Below are positions 6,156 through 14,011 of a stretch of DNA of 20,731 nt, piece by piece. Origin of the DNA: a virus; the IMG/VR virus record IMGVR_UViG_3300025115_000064, positions 1 through 20,731 of that record; one strand, given 5' to 3'. Positions within the stretch are counted from its first letter, which is position 1, and each line of letters starts with the position of its first letter. The notes beneath the pieces are model-generated. The model did no database searches and was not told the origin of the DNA. It saw only the letters and a list, made by a program, of their open reading frames with translations. The translations under genes were made by a program, and so were the position numbers.

Positions 6156-6638
6156 ATGAAAAAACTGATAACATTAATTTGTATTGTTCTCGTCGCCGGC
6201 ATGGCAATGGGACAACAGCGGTTAACGTTCACACCGACATCGAACGACTCGATTGTCGGGGCTGCAACTAAATACTGCACGCTCACGAACCCGATCACTC
6301 AGAAATGGACGGGTTGCATCGAGGTATACATTACTCCGTCGGTCAGCAACTCCGACTCTACACATGTCTGGATTGAAGGCAGTCAGAACGGATCGACGTG
6401 GTATAAGGTCACAACGTTGAACGCGCCGGATAAAGTAACCGGAACGTATTACACGGCTAATGCTGTAACGACCGCAGCCGGATACGATTACAAGGGACGC
6501 ATGGGAACGACCGCAGCCGGGTGGCTATGGACTACCAACGATTACATCCAGTACCCATATTTGCGGGTAGCAGTTCAGCATTTCATAGCAGCAACATCTG
6601 TTAAGATCACGCGAGCGCAGATTTACATCAAGAAGTAA
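6156..6638 (+). CDS. Secreted-looking β-rich protein in the head-decoration slot
   Basis: The 160-aa product begins with a clear Sec signal peptide: MKKL, a hydrophobic core (ITLICIVLVAGMA), and a probable cleavage after MG before QQRLTFTP. The mature part is Thr/Ser-rich and β-strand-like, ending with a run of alternating strands (VKITRAQIYIKK). There is no lipobox Cys. Its place between protease and major capsid genes is where many phages keep a head decoration protein, but a true head protein should not carry an export signal. A 15-base direct repeat (AACGACCGCAGCCGG at 6467-6481 and 6506-6520) gives two TTAAG segments 13 codons apart. Alternatives are a periplasmic or surface protein made late in infection. 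Family not recognised. Confidence 0.65.
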   Translation: MKKLITLICIVLVAGMAMGQQRLTFTPTSNDSIVGAATKYCTLTNPITQKWTGCIEVYITPSVSNSDSTHVWIEGSQNGSTWYKVTTLNAPDKVTGTYYTANAVTTAAGYDYKGRMGTTAAGWLWTTNDYIQYPYLRVAVQHFIAATSVKITRAQIYIKK

Positions 6639-6659
6639 TTAACTCAAAAAGTAAAGAAC

Positions 6660-7862
6660 ATGGAAAATATCACATTAGAAGGACGTGAACTGGAGGTATA
6701 CAATGCTATCAAGCAGATGGTAACAGAAAAGACAGCCGGACAAATCACGGAAGCGAAGATGATCGAAACGATCAACGCAAAATTAAAGGATTTGAAGGTC
6801 GACATTTCAGAAGACCCTGCATTTGTTAACCTCAAAGAAACCCTGGGAACAATGGGTATCACCGTCAACAAGCTAAGCGAGACAGGGCGGAAGCCATATA
6901 AGACCGTTAAGCAGCAGATCGTCGAACAACTGGAATCACGTAAGGCAGAATGGGATCGCTTCAAGAGGCGTGAACAGGACGGATTCACGTTGAATCTAGA
7001 CTTCACCGGTAAGGCAGCAGCCGAGATGCTATACTCGACACATGGCTACGATTCCGCGAGGGAATTCGTGGAACCAGGTTGGACGGATATAGCAAGGCAG
7101 CAGCCCTCTGTTATCCAGGTGTGTGACTACGGACAGACCGATTCAGTCAGTTACTCTTATATTCAAAAGATCAATCAGGAAGGGAACGCAGCGATTACCG
7201 CCAACGGAACCATTGCCCCGCTGATTGACTTCGAGACCGACAAAGTTACCTCTACCGCTGTGGATGTTCCTGCCAGGATCGAGATCAGCGAGGACTTTTT
7301 GATGGACGTTACCGGCATGGCTGACATGATTCAGGGTGAACTAAGATACCAGGTCGATAAAGCCTGTGATGACCTGATTGTCACTTTGATTGCAGCCGGA
7401 ACCGCTTTCACGCAGACAGGCATTGAGGTTGTGAGTCCTAACACGTTGGACTGCATCCGTGCAGCAGCAACACAGATCGAAGCTACCGGATTTGGCACAG
7501 CCAACGCAGTCCTGATGAACCCTGTTGATTTCATGAACATGGTTTCCAGCAAGGACAACGATGCGAACTATGTCATGCTTCCTATTGTGACCTTCAACGG
7601 AACGGTGATCGATAACCTCCGCGTTATCAAGACTACCCAGGTCAGCGCCGGCTACATCGCCGTGATGGATGGGATGAAAGTCAAGGTCAAGGAATACGGA
7701 CAGTATGAGGCCGGATTCGGTTACACCGGAACGAACTTCCCCGAATACGTTGTGACTCTCAGGGGTCGCAGGCGTCTGCACCGCTTCATCAAGTCGAATG
7801 AAGCCGGATCGGTTGTCTATGATGCTATCGCTGACATTCAGACAGCTATCACCGCAGCCTAA
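6660..7862 (+). CDS. Major capsid protein (HK97-like fold)
   Basis: The 400-aa product has the length and layout of an HK97-type capsid precursor. Residues 1 to about 110 are charged and helical (a δ-domain or scaffold-like part ending with WDRFKRREQDG) and are the likely target of the prohead protease. The mature-like part starts near FTLNLDFTGK and includes FVEPGWTDIARQQPSVIQV, a long central helix region (RYQVDKACDDLIVTLIAAG), NAVLMNPVDFMNM and a C-terminal segment ending VTLRGRRRLHRF, typical of the spine and P-domain elements. It should self-assemble into the icosahedral shell. The coding sequence is followed by a G+C-rich hairpin, which may protect this abundant message. Confidence 0.88.
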   Translation: MENITLEGRELEVYNAIKQMVTEKTAGQITEAKMIETINAKLKDLKVDISEDPAFVNLKETLGTMGITVNKLSETGRKPYKTVKQQIVEQLESRKAEWDRFKRREQDGFTLNLDFTGKAAAEMLYSTHGYDSAREFVEPGWTDIARQQPSVIQVCDYGQTDSVSYSYIQKINQEGNAAITANGTIAPLIDFETDKVTSTAVDVPARIEISEDFLMDVTGMADMIQGELRYQVDKACDDLIVTLIAAGTAFTQTGIEVVSPNTLDCIRAAATQIEATGFGTANAVLMNPVDFMNMVSSKDNDANYVMLPIVTFNGTVIDNLRVIKTTQVSAGYIAVMDGMKVKVKEYGQYEAGFGYTGTNFPEYVVTLRGRRRLHRFIKSNEAGSVVYDAIADIQTAITAA

Positions 7863-7868
7863 TCAATC

Positions 7869-7898
7869 GGGGCGGGAGGTCAATACGCTGACCGCCCC
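7869..7898 (+). terminator. G+C-rich stem-loop after the capsid gene
   Basis: GGGGC (7869-7873) plus GGTCA (7878-7882) can pair with TGACCGCCCC (7889-7898) around the loop ATACGC, leaving a 4-base bulge (GGGA) on the 5' side. Only two T residues follow, so it is not a strong intrinsic terminator. A partial terminator or an mRNA-stabilising hairpin for the capsid message is likelier. Confidence 0.5.
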
Positions 7899-7921
7899 TT
7901 AACAAATAAAAACTCAACGTT

Positions 7922-8095
7922 ATGTCAAAACAAGTAAAAGCAATCAATCTTCATGAGCGGGTTACCGTCTACCTGACAGCGGACAATCCTTACCTGCATC
8001 ACGGGCGCAAAGCCGGCGACGAAGTACAGGTATCTCCGTTCGTCGCTGAAAAGGGTATCAAGCTGGGACACTATTCCAAATCGAAACCGAAGTAA
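7922..8095 (+). CDS. 57-aa basic protein between capsid and connector genes
   Basis: An ATG at 7922 opens a 57-residue frame (MSKQVKAINLHERVTVYL... to HYSKSKPK) that ends at TAA 8093-8095, five bases before the next start. The composition is basic and the ends are Lys-rich; a short central part (NPYLHHGRKAGDEVQVSPFVAEK) resembles the compact SH3-like small proteins often found directly after capsid genes. The tight spacing on both sides and a coding-like codon pattern support a real gene. The function is unknown; a head-completion accessory is only a positional guess. Confidence 0.65.
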   Translation: MSKQVKAINLHERVTVYLTADNPYLHHGRKAGDEVQVSPFVAEKGIKLGHYSKSKPK

Positions 8096-8099
8096 AACA

Positions 8100-8600
8100 A
8101 TGGCTGTCATAGATTCATCATACTTCGTCGGCGAGATCAGCATCCCGAACACAGCAGGCAGCGGGGCGGTGGTAACTGCCACGCTGGCAAAGCTGAACCG
8201 GCTGATCAGCATCTATGAAAAAGACTATCTGACTAAACTGCTCGGAGATACTTTGTATGATGAATTCATCGCAGCGTTGGAGGTTCCTGATGACTGGGCT
8301 ACTGACTTACTGGCTGAGTTGCGGGATGATACTTTGAAACTATCGCCTGTCGCTTACTATGTCTATTACTTCTGGCTCCGCGATTCGGTTACTTATGTGA
8401 CCTCGAACGGACAGGCGGAAGGCAATAACGAGAATGCAGTCAGCTCCTCCCCTGCCCTGCGTATGTCTGAATCTTATAACCGGATGGTAAGGATGACGGA
8501 AGAAGTCCTGGACTATATCGGCGATGAGCAGGCAACGTTCCCATCGACTCCGGAAACGGAGTACACCTGGCTAAGAAAAATTAACACCTTCAACATATGA
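8100..8600 (+). CDS. Head-tail connector (gp6-like adaptor)
   Basis: The 166-aa, mostly helical product has the pattern ISIYEKDYLTKLLGDTLYDEFIAAL (residues about 37-61) followed by LSPVAYYVYYFWLRD (about 80-95), matching the small helical connectors that follow the capsid gene in Bacteroidetes phages and HK97 gp6-like adaptors. The protein would form a ring below the portal and link head and tail. Its stop overlaps the next ATG by four bases. Assignment rests on sequence pattern and on position together. Confidence 0.65.
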   Translation: MAVIDSSYFVGEISIPNTAGSGAVVTATLAKLNRLISIYEKDYLTKLLGDTLYDEFIAALEVPDDWATDLLAELRDDTLKLSPVAYYVYYFWLRDSVTYVTSNGQAEGNNENAVSSSPALRMSESYNRMVRMTEEVLDYIGDEQATFPSTPETEYTWLRKINTFNI

Positions 8601-9439
8601 TGCAACTGCCGGTCATATATGAATTATTCGAGGACGTGGTTTCCGAAGTTTCGGACGCCCTGGGCTACGATGTTCATTTCCGGCATGGTCATATGTTGGA
8701 GGTCGTTAACCAGGTCAAGGATATGATGATCGATCCGGATTCATCGAAACGCTATCCGCTTATAGCTTTGAGGCACGACATCAAGCAGAATCCCATCAGG
8801 GATGCTGTGGAAATAGACTGCAAGCTATACATAATCACCCTGTCCGATCCTCATTATACCGCGACAGAACGCTATGATAATGTTTTCATCCCTACGCTCC
8901 GCCCCATCTTTGCGGAACTGGTCAACCAGATTGCACGGTCGCAGTATTTCGATCAGGCAACAATTGACGAGGTGATGGAAACAGTGACGATCTACGAGCG
9001 TTTGTTCTGGGGCAATGAGGGGGTGATGGGCAACGATGCGCGGATATTCGCCGACTGGATCGATTGCATAGAGGTAGACATCAGCAAGCTGGTAGCTTAT
9101 CAGAATTGTGGCATTAGCGGGAAGGTTCCCAGGATAGTGGCAGCGTTCACGGACACATCCGGACTTTATTCTTTTATTGTCTGGAACTGTAAAATGGCTG
9201 ATCCGACTGGTTATCAAAATGATTTCTGGCTTAATTATGGGGGCAACAGAGATAATCTTAACTCTGCCATACAGGTCGCGGATAATGTCTTTCTGCTTGA
9301 CCATCATGGATCACCTTTGCAGCCGGTTGACATTATCACACTTGACATTGATCAGGGCAATATAGCATCCTACGCAGGAAGGCTGTATGCAGGCGTAACC
9401 GGTCAACCTGTTACTAACAATGTGTTACTGCCAGAGTGA
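8597..9439 (+). CDS. Neck or tail-terminator-like protein
   Basis: The 280-aa product begins with a ~170-residue α/β part (YELFEDVVSEVSDALGYDVHFRHGHMLEVV..., then YPLIALRHDI, IDCKLYIITLSDPHYTATERY and a helix IFAELVNQIARSQYF), a layout common to tail-completion and terminator proteins that cap the tail tube. The C-terminal ~110 residues, from about GISGKVPRIVAAF, look β-rich and Ig-like, so the protein appears to be a fusion of a neck domain with a surface domain. It is coupled to the connector gene by a 4-base overlap, and its 3' end overlaps the next small ORF by 20 bases. I am confident of a head-tail junction role by position, less so of the exact function. Confidence 0.5.
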   Translation: MMQLPVIYELFEDVVSEVSDALGYDVHFRHGHMLEVVNQVKDMMIDPDSSKRYPLIALRHDIKQNPIRDAVEIDCKLYIITLSDPHYTATERYDNVFIPTLRPIFAELVNQIARSQYFDQATIDEVMETVTIYERLFWGNEGVMGNDARIFADWIDCIEVDISKLVAYQNCGISGKVPRIVAAFTDTSGLYSFIVWNCKMADPTGYQNDFWLNYGGNRDNLNSAIQVADNVFLLDHHGSPLQPVDIITLDIDQGNIASYAGRLYAGVTGQPVTNNVLLPE

Positions 9440-9596
9440 ACAACGAAAGCTAATCCGGATGATCGAAAGGGAGTGGCGACAGGAGGGTAAGCGGTGGGCG
9501 TTGGTGAAGAACAAAAGCAACCGGCTGGAAACGATACCTGAAAGCAGCTTACCGATTGACAACGTTGAAGTGGTTTATAAATTAAAAACAATCTAA
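9420..9596 (+). CDS. Small basic protein before the tail tube gene
   Basis: A frame of 58 codons runs from an ATG at 9420 to TAA 9594-9596; a second ATG at 9459 would give 45 residues. The sequence is MCYCQSEQRKLIRMIEREW from the first start, then a basic helix and a short β-like end (NVEVVYKLKTI). It fills the otherwise empty gap between the neck gene and the tail tube gene. I favour neither start strongly; the first overlaps the neck gene by 20 bases, which is usual in this operon. The family is not recognised. Confidence 0.5.
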   Translation: MCYCQSEQRKLIRMIEREWRQEGKRWALVKNKSNRLETIPESSLPIDNVEVVYKLKTI

Positions 9597-9607
9597 ATAA
9601 CAGAAAA

Positions 9608-10483
9608 ATGAATAACTGTGGATCAATAGTAGCAGCCGGCATAGGCAACTGTAAGCAGCACCTAAAACGTTTCAAGGCGATGATCATTCAGACCAAAGGA
9701 ACGGTTTTCACCGCTGCCGAACTTGCAACGACCGCTGCGTTAAAGACCGATCTTTCTGCGGATGCTGGCATTACAGCATTGTATATCCCATTATCAGGTT
9801 ACACCCAAAACACGGACGCTCCGAACGTTGTAACCGGTGGCATAGGAACCAAGAGCGTATATGACGATCAGATTCCTTCCGGCGTGGCTTTCTGCGATGT
9901 CGGATTTGCTGATTACAAAACGCTCTGGGGTATGAATAACACGGTTGTCGATGTGATGTTCATCACAAAGGATGGCAACTGGGTATTGACACCGACCAGC
10001 ACGGGCGGATTCAAAGGTTTTCGCTGTGAGCTGTATTCAGTTCAGGACTTCCCGACCTTCGAGAATCCGAACGAGGCACACCCATTGAATGTGTTTTTCA
10101 AAGACGTGGAAGAATTTACCAACATGGTAGTGATGCCTATGAACTTCTCTTCCTCGGAAATTGAAGACCTGGTACCGGTTGGGCTTGACATAGTCCAGAC
10201 CGCTGACTACGCTGCCGGTGATGCTGTTGTTAAGGCAACACTTAGGGGATCTTCCACCGGTAAAGCCGGATTAACTGACTGGGATATTATCGATACGAAC
10301 GTTCTCGATCCTGGTGTATCCGACTCCGACGATGGTGGCGGGGTCTATACGCTGACATTGCAAAAGGATGCCGGCGGGACACCTGAAGACCTTGCAGCAG
10401 GTGAGTACATCACCGTTCAGGGCAAGCTGGTAGCAGCAACCTATGTTACCTACCTCACCCCGCCGATCAAAATCTACGGTTAA
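9608..10483 (+). CDS. Major tail tube protein, probable
   Basis: The 291-aa product is rich in β-strands and Gly/Thr/Asp, and is the last gene before a strong intrinsic terminator, fitting an abundant tail tube subunit. Residues about 60-200 form the probable tube domain (e.g. VDVMFITKDGNWVLTP, FKGFRCELYSVQDFPTF). The region from about residue 190 (PVGLDIVQTADYAAGDAVVKATLRG) to the end resembles an Ig-like C-terminal domain of the kind that decorates tail tubes. Its place upstream of the tape-measure cluster is the expected one. The assignment is from position and composition rather than a sequence signature. Confidence 0.55.
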   Translation: MNNCGSIVAAGIGNCKQHLKRFKAMIIQTKGTVFTAAELATTAALKTDLSADAGITALYIPLSGYTQNTDAPNVVTGGIGTKSVYDDQIPSGVAFCDVGFADYKTLWGMNNTVVDVMFITKDGNWVLTPTSTGGFKGFRCELYSVQDFPTFENPNEAHPLNVFFKDVEEFTNMVVMPMNFSSSEIEDLVPVGLDIVQTADYAAGDAVVKATLRGSSTGKAGLTDWDIIDTNVLDPGVSDSDDGGGVYTLTLQKDAGGTPEDLAAGEYITVQGKLVAATYVTYLTPPIKIYG

Positions 10484-10517
10484 TTGATGCCGATGTTAGC
10501 CCTTTTGAAATAGGGTC

Positions 10518-10543
10518 AAAGGGGGTGAAAAGCCCCTTTTTTT
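10518..10543 (+). terminator. Rho-independent terminator after the tail tube gene
   Basis: AAAGGGG (10518-10524) pairs with CCCCTTT (10533-10539) around an 8-base loop, followed by a run of seven T residues (10537-10543). It sits 11 bases before the next gene, and no TAnnTTTG promoter is visible in that gap, so it probably acts as a partial terminator that lowers expression of the downstream tail genes relative to capsid and tube. Confidence 0.8.
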
Positions 10544-10553
10544 AATCAAAACG

Positions 10554-10982
10554 ATGGGAAAACTGCATGAGTTAAGGCTGAGGTCTAATAGGTTTGTCGA
10601 GAACATTAACCTGTATGTTCAGGACGTGATCGATGACAATCAGGCATTGCTTGACCTTAACCGGCAACAGTTGAAGGAAGAACATAAAACCAAAAAGGAT
10701 AAATTGATCAGTCCGGAATACAGCAAAACGACAGCGATGTTAAAAGGTTTTCGCACGCCTGACTTATACGACACCGGCGAGATGCAACGAACTTTAACTA
10801 TCGCTGCTACCAATGACGGGAACTACTACATTGATCCGACGGTGGACTACGGTAACAGCCTGATTGAAAGATACAGTGAGGACATTTTTGGAATCGCTGA
10901 AAGCAAACAGGGGAAAGCAAAATCAATCACAACAAAACTATTAGCCGAGATTTACCGTAAAATCGTAATGCCAAATGCTTAA
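10554..10982 (+). CDS. Conserved phage tail-region protein, function unknown
   Basis: The 142-aa product has a helical, charged N-terminal half (RFVENINLYVQDVIDDNQALLDLNRQQL) and then FRTPDLYDTGEMQRTLTIAA and YYIDPTVDYGNSLIERYSEDIFGIAE, a pattern I associate with small tail-completion or HK97 gp10-like proteins. The DLYDTGEM... and DIFGI motifs look like the conserved parts. The gene follows the terminator with no visible promoter and overlaps the next gene by 8 bases. A tail assembly role is inferred from position only. Confidence 0.5.
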   Translation: MGKLHELRLRSNRFVENINLYVQDVIDDNQALLDLNRQQLKEEHKTKKDKLISPEYSKTTAMLKGFRTPDLYDTGEMQRTLTIAATNDGNYYIDPTVDYGNSLIERYSEDIFGIAESKQGKAKSITTKLLAEIYRKIVMPNA

Positions 10983-11604
10983 ACCGATCCACACCTGCAA
11001 GTCAATGACCGTCCGCCAATACTCACAATTCGAGGCGGGCGATGCTAAGGCTTTGCAGCGTTTTAGATGGATCCCTGCAAGCTGGTTTCCGGATGATCGG
11101 GCTGCGTTCGTACAGGAATTTACGGAGTTGTTCAATGCGGACTCGGACGTGATGGATAAGTCCTGGGAACAGTTGAACGATCAGAATCGGATTATGTTAT
11201 TGCAGGCACTGGCAGAGGCAATATACACGCATACGGTTACCAGGATTGAAATGAAGATGATAGCTGAAAAAGTAGGCTATCAGATGAAGGATGATGAGCG
11301 GTTAACCTGGTACCTGGAGCGCGTGAAGGAGATCACCGGAACGGAGTTGAAAACGCTGGATGACATTGTGATATTCCGCAACGAGGTTCAGCGAAAGATT
11401 GACAAGTATAATCAGAAGTACAGCAGACCGATAAAGGAGAAAAACACAACGATCCTGGAACTCTTCACCGCCTGTTGCCGGATTATGGAGGTCACTCATG
11501 ACTATACACGGATGACCTTGTGGGAGTTTGCACAGTTCAAACGACAGGCGGAGGAACACAGTCGAAGATTAGAAGCAGTATACAACAAGAATAAAGCGGA
11601 ATGA
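10975..11604 (+). CDS. Pre-tape-measure protein, possible tail assembly chaperone
   Basis: The 209-aa protein is largely α-helical and charged, lying directly before the tape measure gene where gpG/gpGT-type chaperones are expected. The N-terminal part (MTVRQYSQFEAGDAKAL, then RWIPASWFPDD) and the C-terminal segment (YTRMTLWEFAQFKRQAEEH) look like two small packed helical units. I found no slippery heptamer with a second frame extending it, so the classical -1 frameshift pair is not apparent. The stop is one base before the tape measure ATG. Chaperone is a positional inference. Confidence 0.5.
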   Translation: MLKPIHTCKSMTVRQYSQFEAGDAKALQRFRWIPASWFPDDRAAFVQEFTELFNADSDVMDKSWEQLNDQNRIMLLQALAEAIYTHTVTRIEMKMIAEKVGYQMKDDERLTWYLERVKEITGTELKTLDDIVIFRNEVQRKIDKYNQKYSRPIKEKNTTILELFTACCRIMEVTHDYTRMTLWEFAQFKRQAEEHSRRLEAVYNKNKAE

Positions 11605-11605
11605 C

Positions 11606-14011
11606 ATGGCAGAAATTACCGAAATCATAGCGAAAGAGGCGATCAAAGACATTGAGGCAGCGGACAAAGCGTTGACAGCCTTTGATGAGGGTATTATGCA
11701 GGTCATTACCCATCTCGGACAACTCAACCAGGCAACCGGAAAGGGTGGGATTAAGGAGTACAATCAGGCTTTGAAGGAACAAAACCAGGTACAAAAGGAA
11801 GCTATCAAGGCGACAAAGGACAGGGAGCGGGCGGAGGCGAAGGCAGCACAGGCTGAGGCAAAGGCAGCGGAGAAAGTCAGGCAGCACAACGAGGCACTGG
11901 CATTGAACGTTAAGACTGTCGACGAGGCGAAACGACAGTTAAAGGCATTGACAATTGAGCGCGATAAGGCTTCGACCAGCATGGGCAAGCAATCCCAGGC
12001 TGTGAAGGATTTGAACGCTAAGATGCAACAGAACACAGAATTCATCCGCGCGAATGGCACCGCTGCGGAGAAACAGAGGATGAACATAGGTAATTATGCG
12101 AGTGCTCTGAATGGTGTAAAGGGTGCTGCTATTGCTGTAATGGGTGCTCTTGGGATCACCGCTGGACTGGCAGGCGTGTTGAAAGTAGTTCAGGGCGCAA
12201 TAGCAACCAGCAACGCAGCAGCGGACGAATTAGAGCGGACAATGGGAGGAATGAAGGAGCAGGCTAATTATTTCGGGCGGGCTTTAATGACATTGGATTT
12301 CAGCAAATTCCGATCCAACCTGAAAGCTGCAAATGATGAGGGACGCCGGTACATATCGACATTACAGGACATTGAGGACTTAAAGCTATCACTGGCATTG
12401 CAGAAGGATGATATAGAATTACAGATCATCCAGCAACGGACAATTGCGAAGGACAGGCGTAATGATTTGAAGGACAGGGAGGCAGCAGTAGAAGAAATTA
12501 TTAGACTGGAAGAACAGAAGTTGACAAAGACGTTGGAGGTTTCCCAGCTGGATTTGGATAATTACCTGCAAAATACAGAGTTCAAAACGAAGGCAGATCG
12601 GGCGTTGTTGATGGATATGATAAAAAATTCCGGAGATTACATTAATCAGATCAAAAAGGGTGCAGCGTTGGTAAGGAAGATCAACAAGGAAACTCAGACA
12701 GAAATGGTTACCCAATATGGTATCCAGATTATTGTAGACACGAAGGCGCGGGAAAAAGCGTTCGCCTCGCTGAATGAAGAACAGAAAAAGCAGGTATTGT
12801 ATTATAAGACTGATGCAAAACTGTTAGGCAAACAACGTGAAGAGATTACAAAACTCGCACAGGTGAACAATGCAGCTACCAGGGAAATGGCAGAGGGGAA
12901 GGAATCGTTGGTAAGATTGCAAAACAGGCTGTATAATGAATTGATCAAAGAGGAGGAGGCAACCGAAAAGGCAGCAACCGCAACCGTAAAGCAGCAGACC
13001 ACTGTTGAACAATTAACCGGAAGAATATCAGCCTTAAAGAAAGAACTGGAAAACTCATTGCTGGTTACCGGCACCGCTCCTGAAGGTTTGGTAAGGGAAT
13101 TGATTGGATCTGAGGGTGAACTGGAAAGAGTAAAGAATCAGATGGATGAGATACTGGCTCGATACCAGCAGATCGTCAATATTGACATACCGGAAAGTCC
13201 GGAGTGGATGCCGGAAGAGATATTAACACCGGATTCAGCTGGTCCCAAACCGGCTGAGGAATACATCAGCAAAGGTATTAACTGGAGTCGTGAAGACACT
13301 TTGGCAGCAACGGAAACGGTAACAGATGCAGCGATGACGATGATCAGGAACGCGGATCAGGCTGCATTTGACAATAAGATGATGTTGCTGGAAAAAGAAA
13401 AAGAGGCGAAGTTAAGCAATACCAAGCTAACCGAAAAGCAGCGGGCGAAGATCGAAGAGGACTACCGAAAGAAGGAAGCCAAGTTGAAGGAACAGCAATT
13501 CAGAAAACAGAAGGCAGCGGACATCATCCAGTCGATAATAAATACCGCGCTGGGAGTTACAAAAGCATCTCCAAATGTTGCACAGATGATTTTAGCCGGC
13601 ATAGCTGGAGCAGCCCAGACCGCGATCATTGCAGCCCAGCCGATCCCGAAATTCGACAAAGGAACCATGAGAACTCCGTCGGTCTTCATCGCCGGTGAAA
13701 ACCGTCCGGAATGGATGATCAGCCCATCCGGAGCGGTGAGCCTGGTAACAAGACCGACTATGTTTAAGAATATGGCAGGGGCAACTGTAATAGGTGGGGA
13801 GGAGACCGAACGAATGATGAAGGCTGGCATTGCTCCGACCAGCGACATGCGACCGGACATAAGGGCGATGAAATCAGAGATCGTCCGCGCGATAAGGGAT
13901 AAGAGGGAGCTCCACATTACCGGCAGCGGGTCAAGGATAACTGAAAGGGCAGGAAACTACTACAAAGAATATTACAACCGACAGGTACAATGGGCAGGCA
14001 GGAAGAACTGA
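11606..14011 (+). CDS. Tail tape measure protein
   Basis: The 801-aa product is long, helical and rich in Lys/Glu/Ala coiled coil (residues about 30-160 and 420-560). It has a hydrophobic stretch (GAAIAVMGALGITAGLAGVLKV, near residues 171-193), and near the end a second one (ADIIQSIINTALGV, then AGIAGAAQTAIIAAQPIPKF), followed by SVFIAGENRPEWMISPSGAVSL, all typical of tape measures. Using the known rule of about 0.15 nm per residue, it would set a tail of about 120 nm. No lytic or peptidase domain is visible. Its 3' end overlaps the next gene by 22 bases. Confidence 0.88.
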   Translation: MAEITEIIAKEAIKDIEAADKALTAFDEGIMQVITHLGQLNQATGKGGIKEYNQALKEQNQVQKEAIKATKDRERAEAKAAQAEAKAAEKVRQHNEALALNVKTVDEAKRQLKALTIERDKASTSMGKQSQAVKDLNAKMQQNTEFIRANGTAAEKQRMNIGNYASALNGVKGAAIAVMGALGITAGLAGVLKVVQGAIATSNAAADELERTMGGMKEQANYFGRALMTLDFSKFRSNLKAANDEGRRYISTLQDIEDLKLSLALQKDDIELQIIQQRTIAKDRRNDLKDREAAVEEIIRLEEQKLTKTLEVSQLDLDNYLQNTEFKTKADRALLMDMIKNSGDYINQIKKGAALVRKINKETQTEMVTQYGIQIIVDTKAREKAFASLNEEQKKQVLYYKTDAKLLGKQREEITKLAQVNNAATREMAEGKESLVRLQNRLYNELIKEEEATEKAATATVKQQTTVEQLTGRISALKKELENSLLVTGTAPEGLVRELIGSEGELERVKNQMDEILARYQQIVNIDIPESPEWMPEEILTPDSAGPKPAEEYISKGINWSREDTLAATETVTDAAMTMIRNADQAAFDNKMMLLEKEKEAKLSNTKLTEKQRAKIEEDYRKKEAKLKEQQFRKQKAADIIQSIINTALGVTKASPNVAQMILAGIAGAAQTAIIAAQPIPKFDKGTMRTPSVFIAGENRPEWMISPSGAVSLVTRPTMFKNMAGATVIGGEETERMMKAGIAPTSDMRPDIRAMKSEIVRAIRDKRELHITGSGSRITERAGNYYKEYYNRQVQWAGRKN

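Noticed and set aside
6467-6520. 15-base direct repeat as a mobile-element footprint
   Set aside because: The repeats are in frame 39 bases apart and encode the same TTAAG motif, so an internal coding repeat is a simpler explanation.
10554-11604. gpG/gpGT-type programmed -1 frameshift before the tape measure
   Set aside because: No convincing slippery heptamer near a stop with a continuing frame; the two genes here overlap by normal start-stop overlap.
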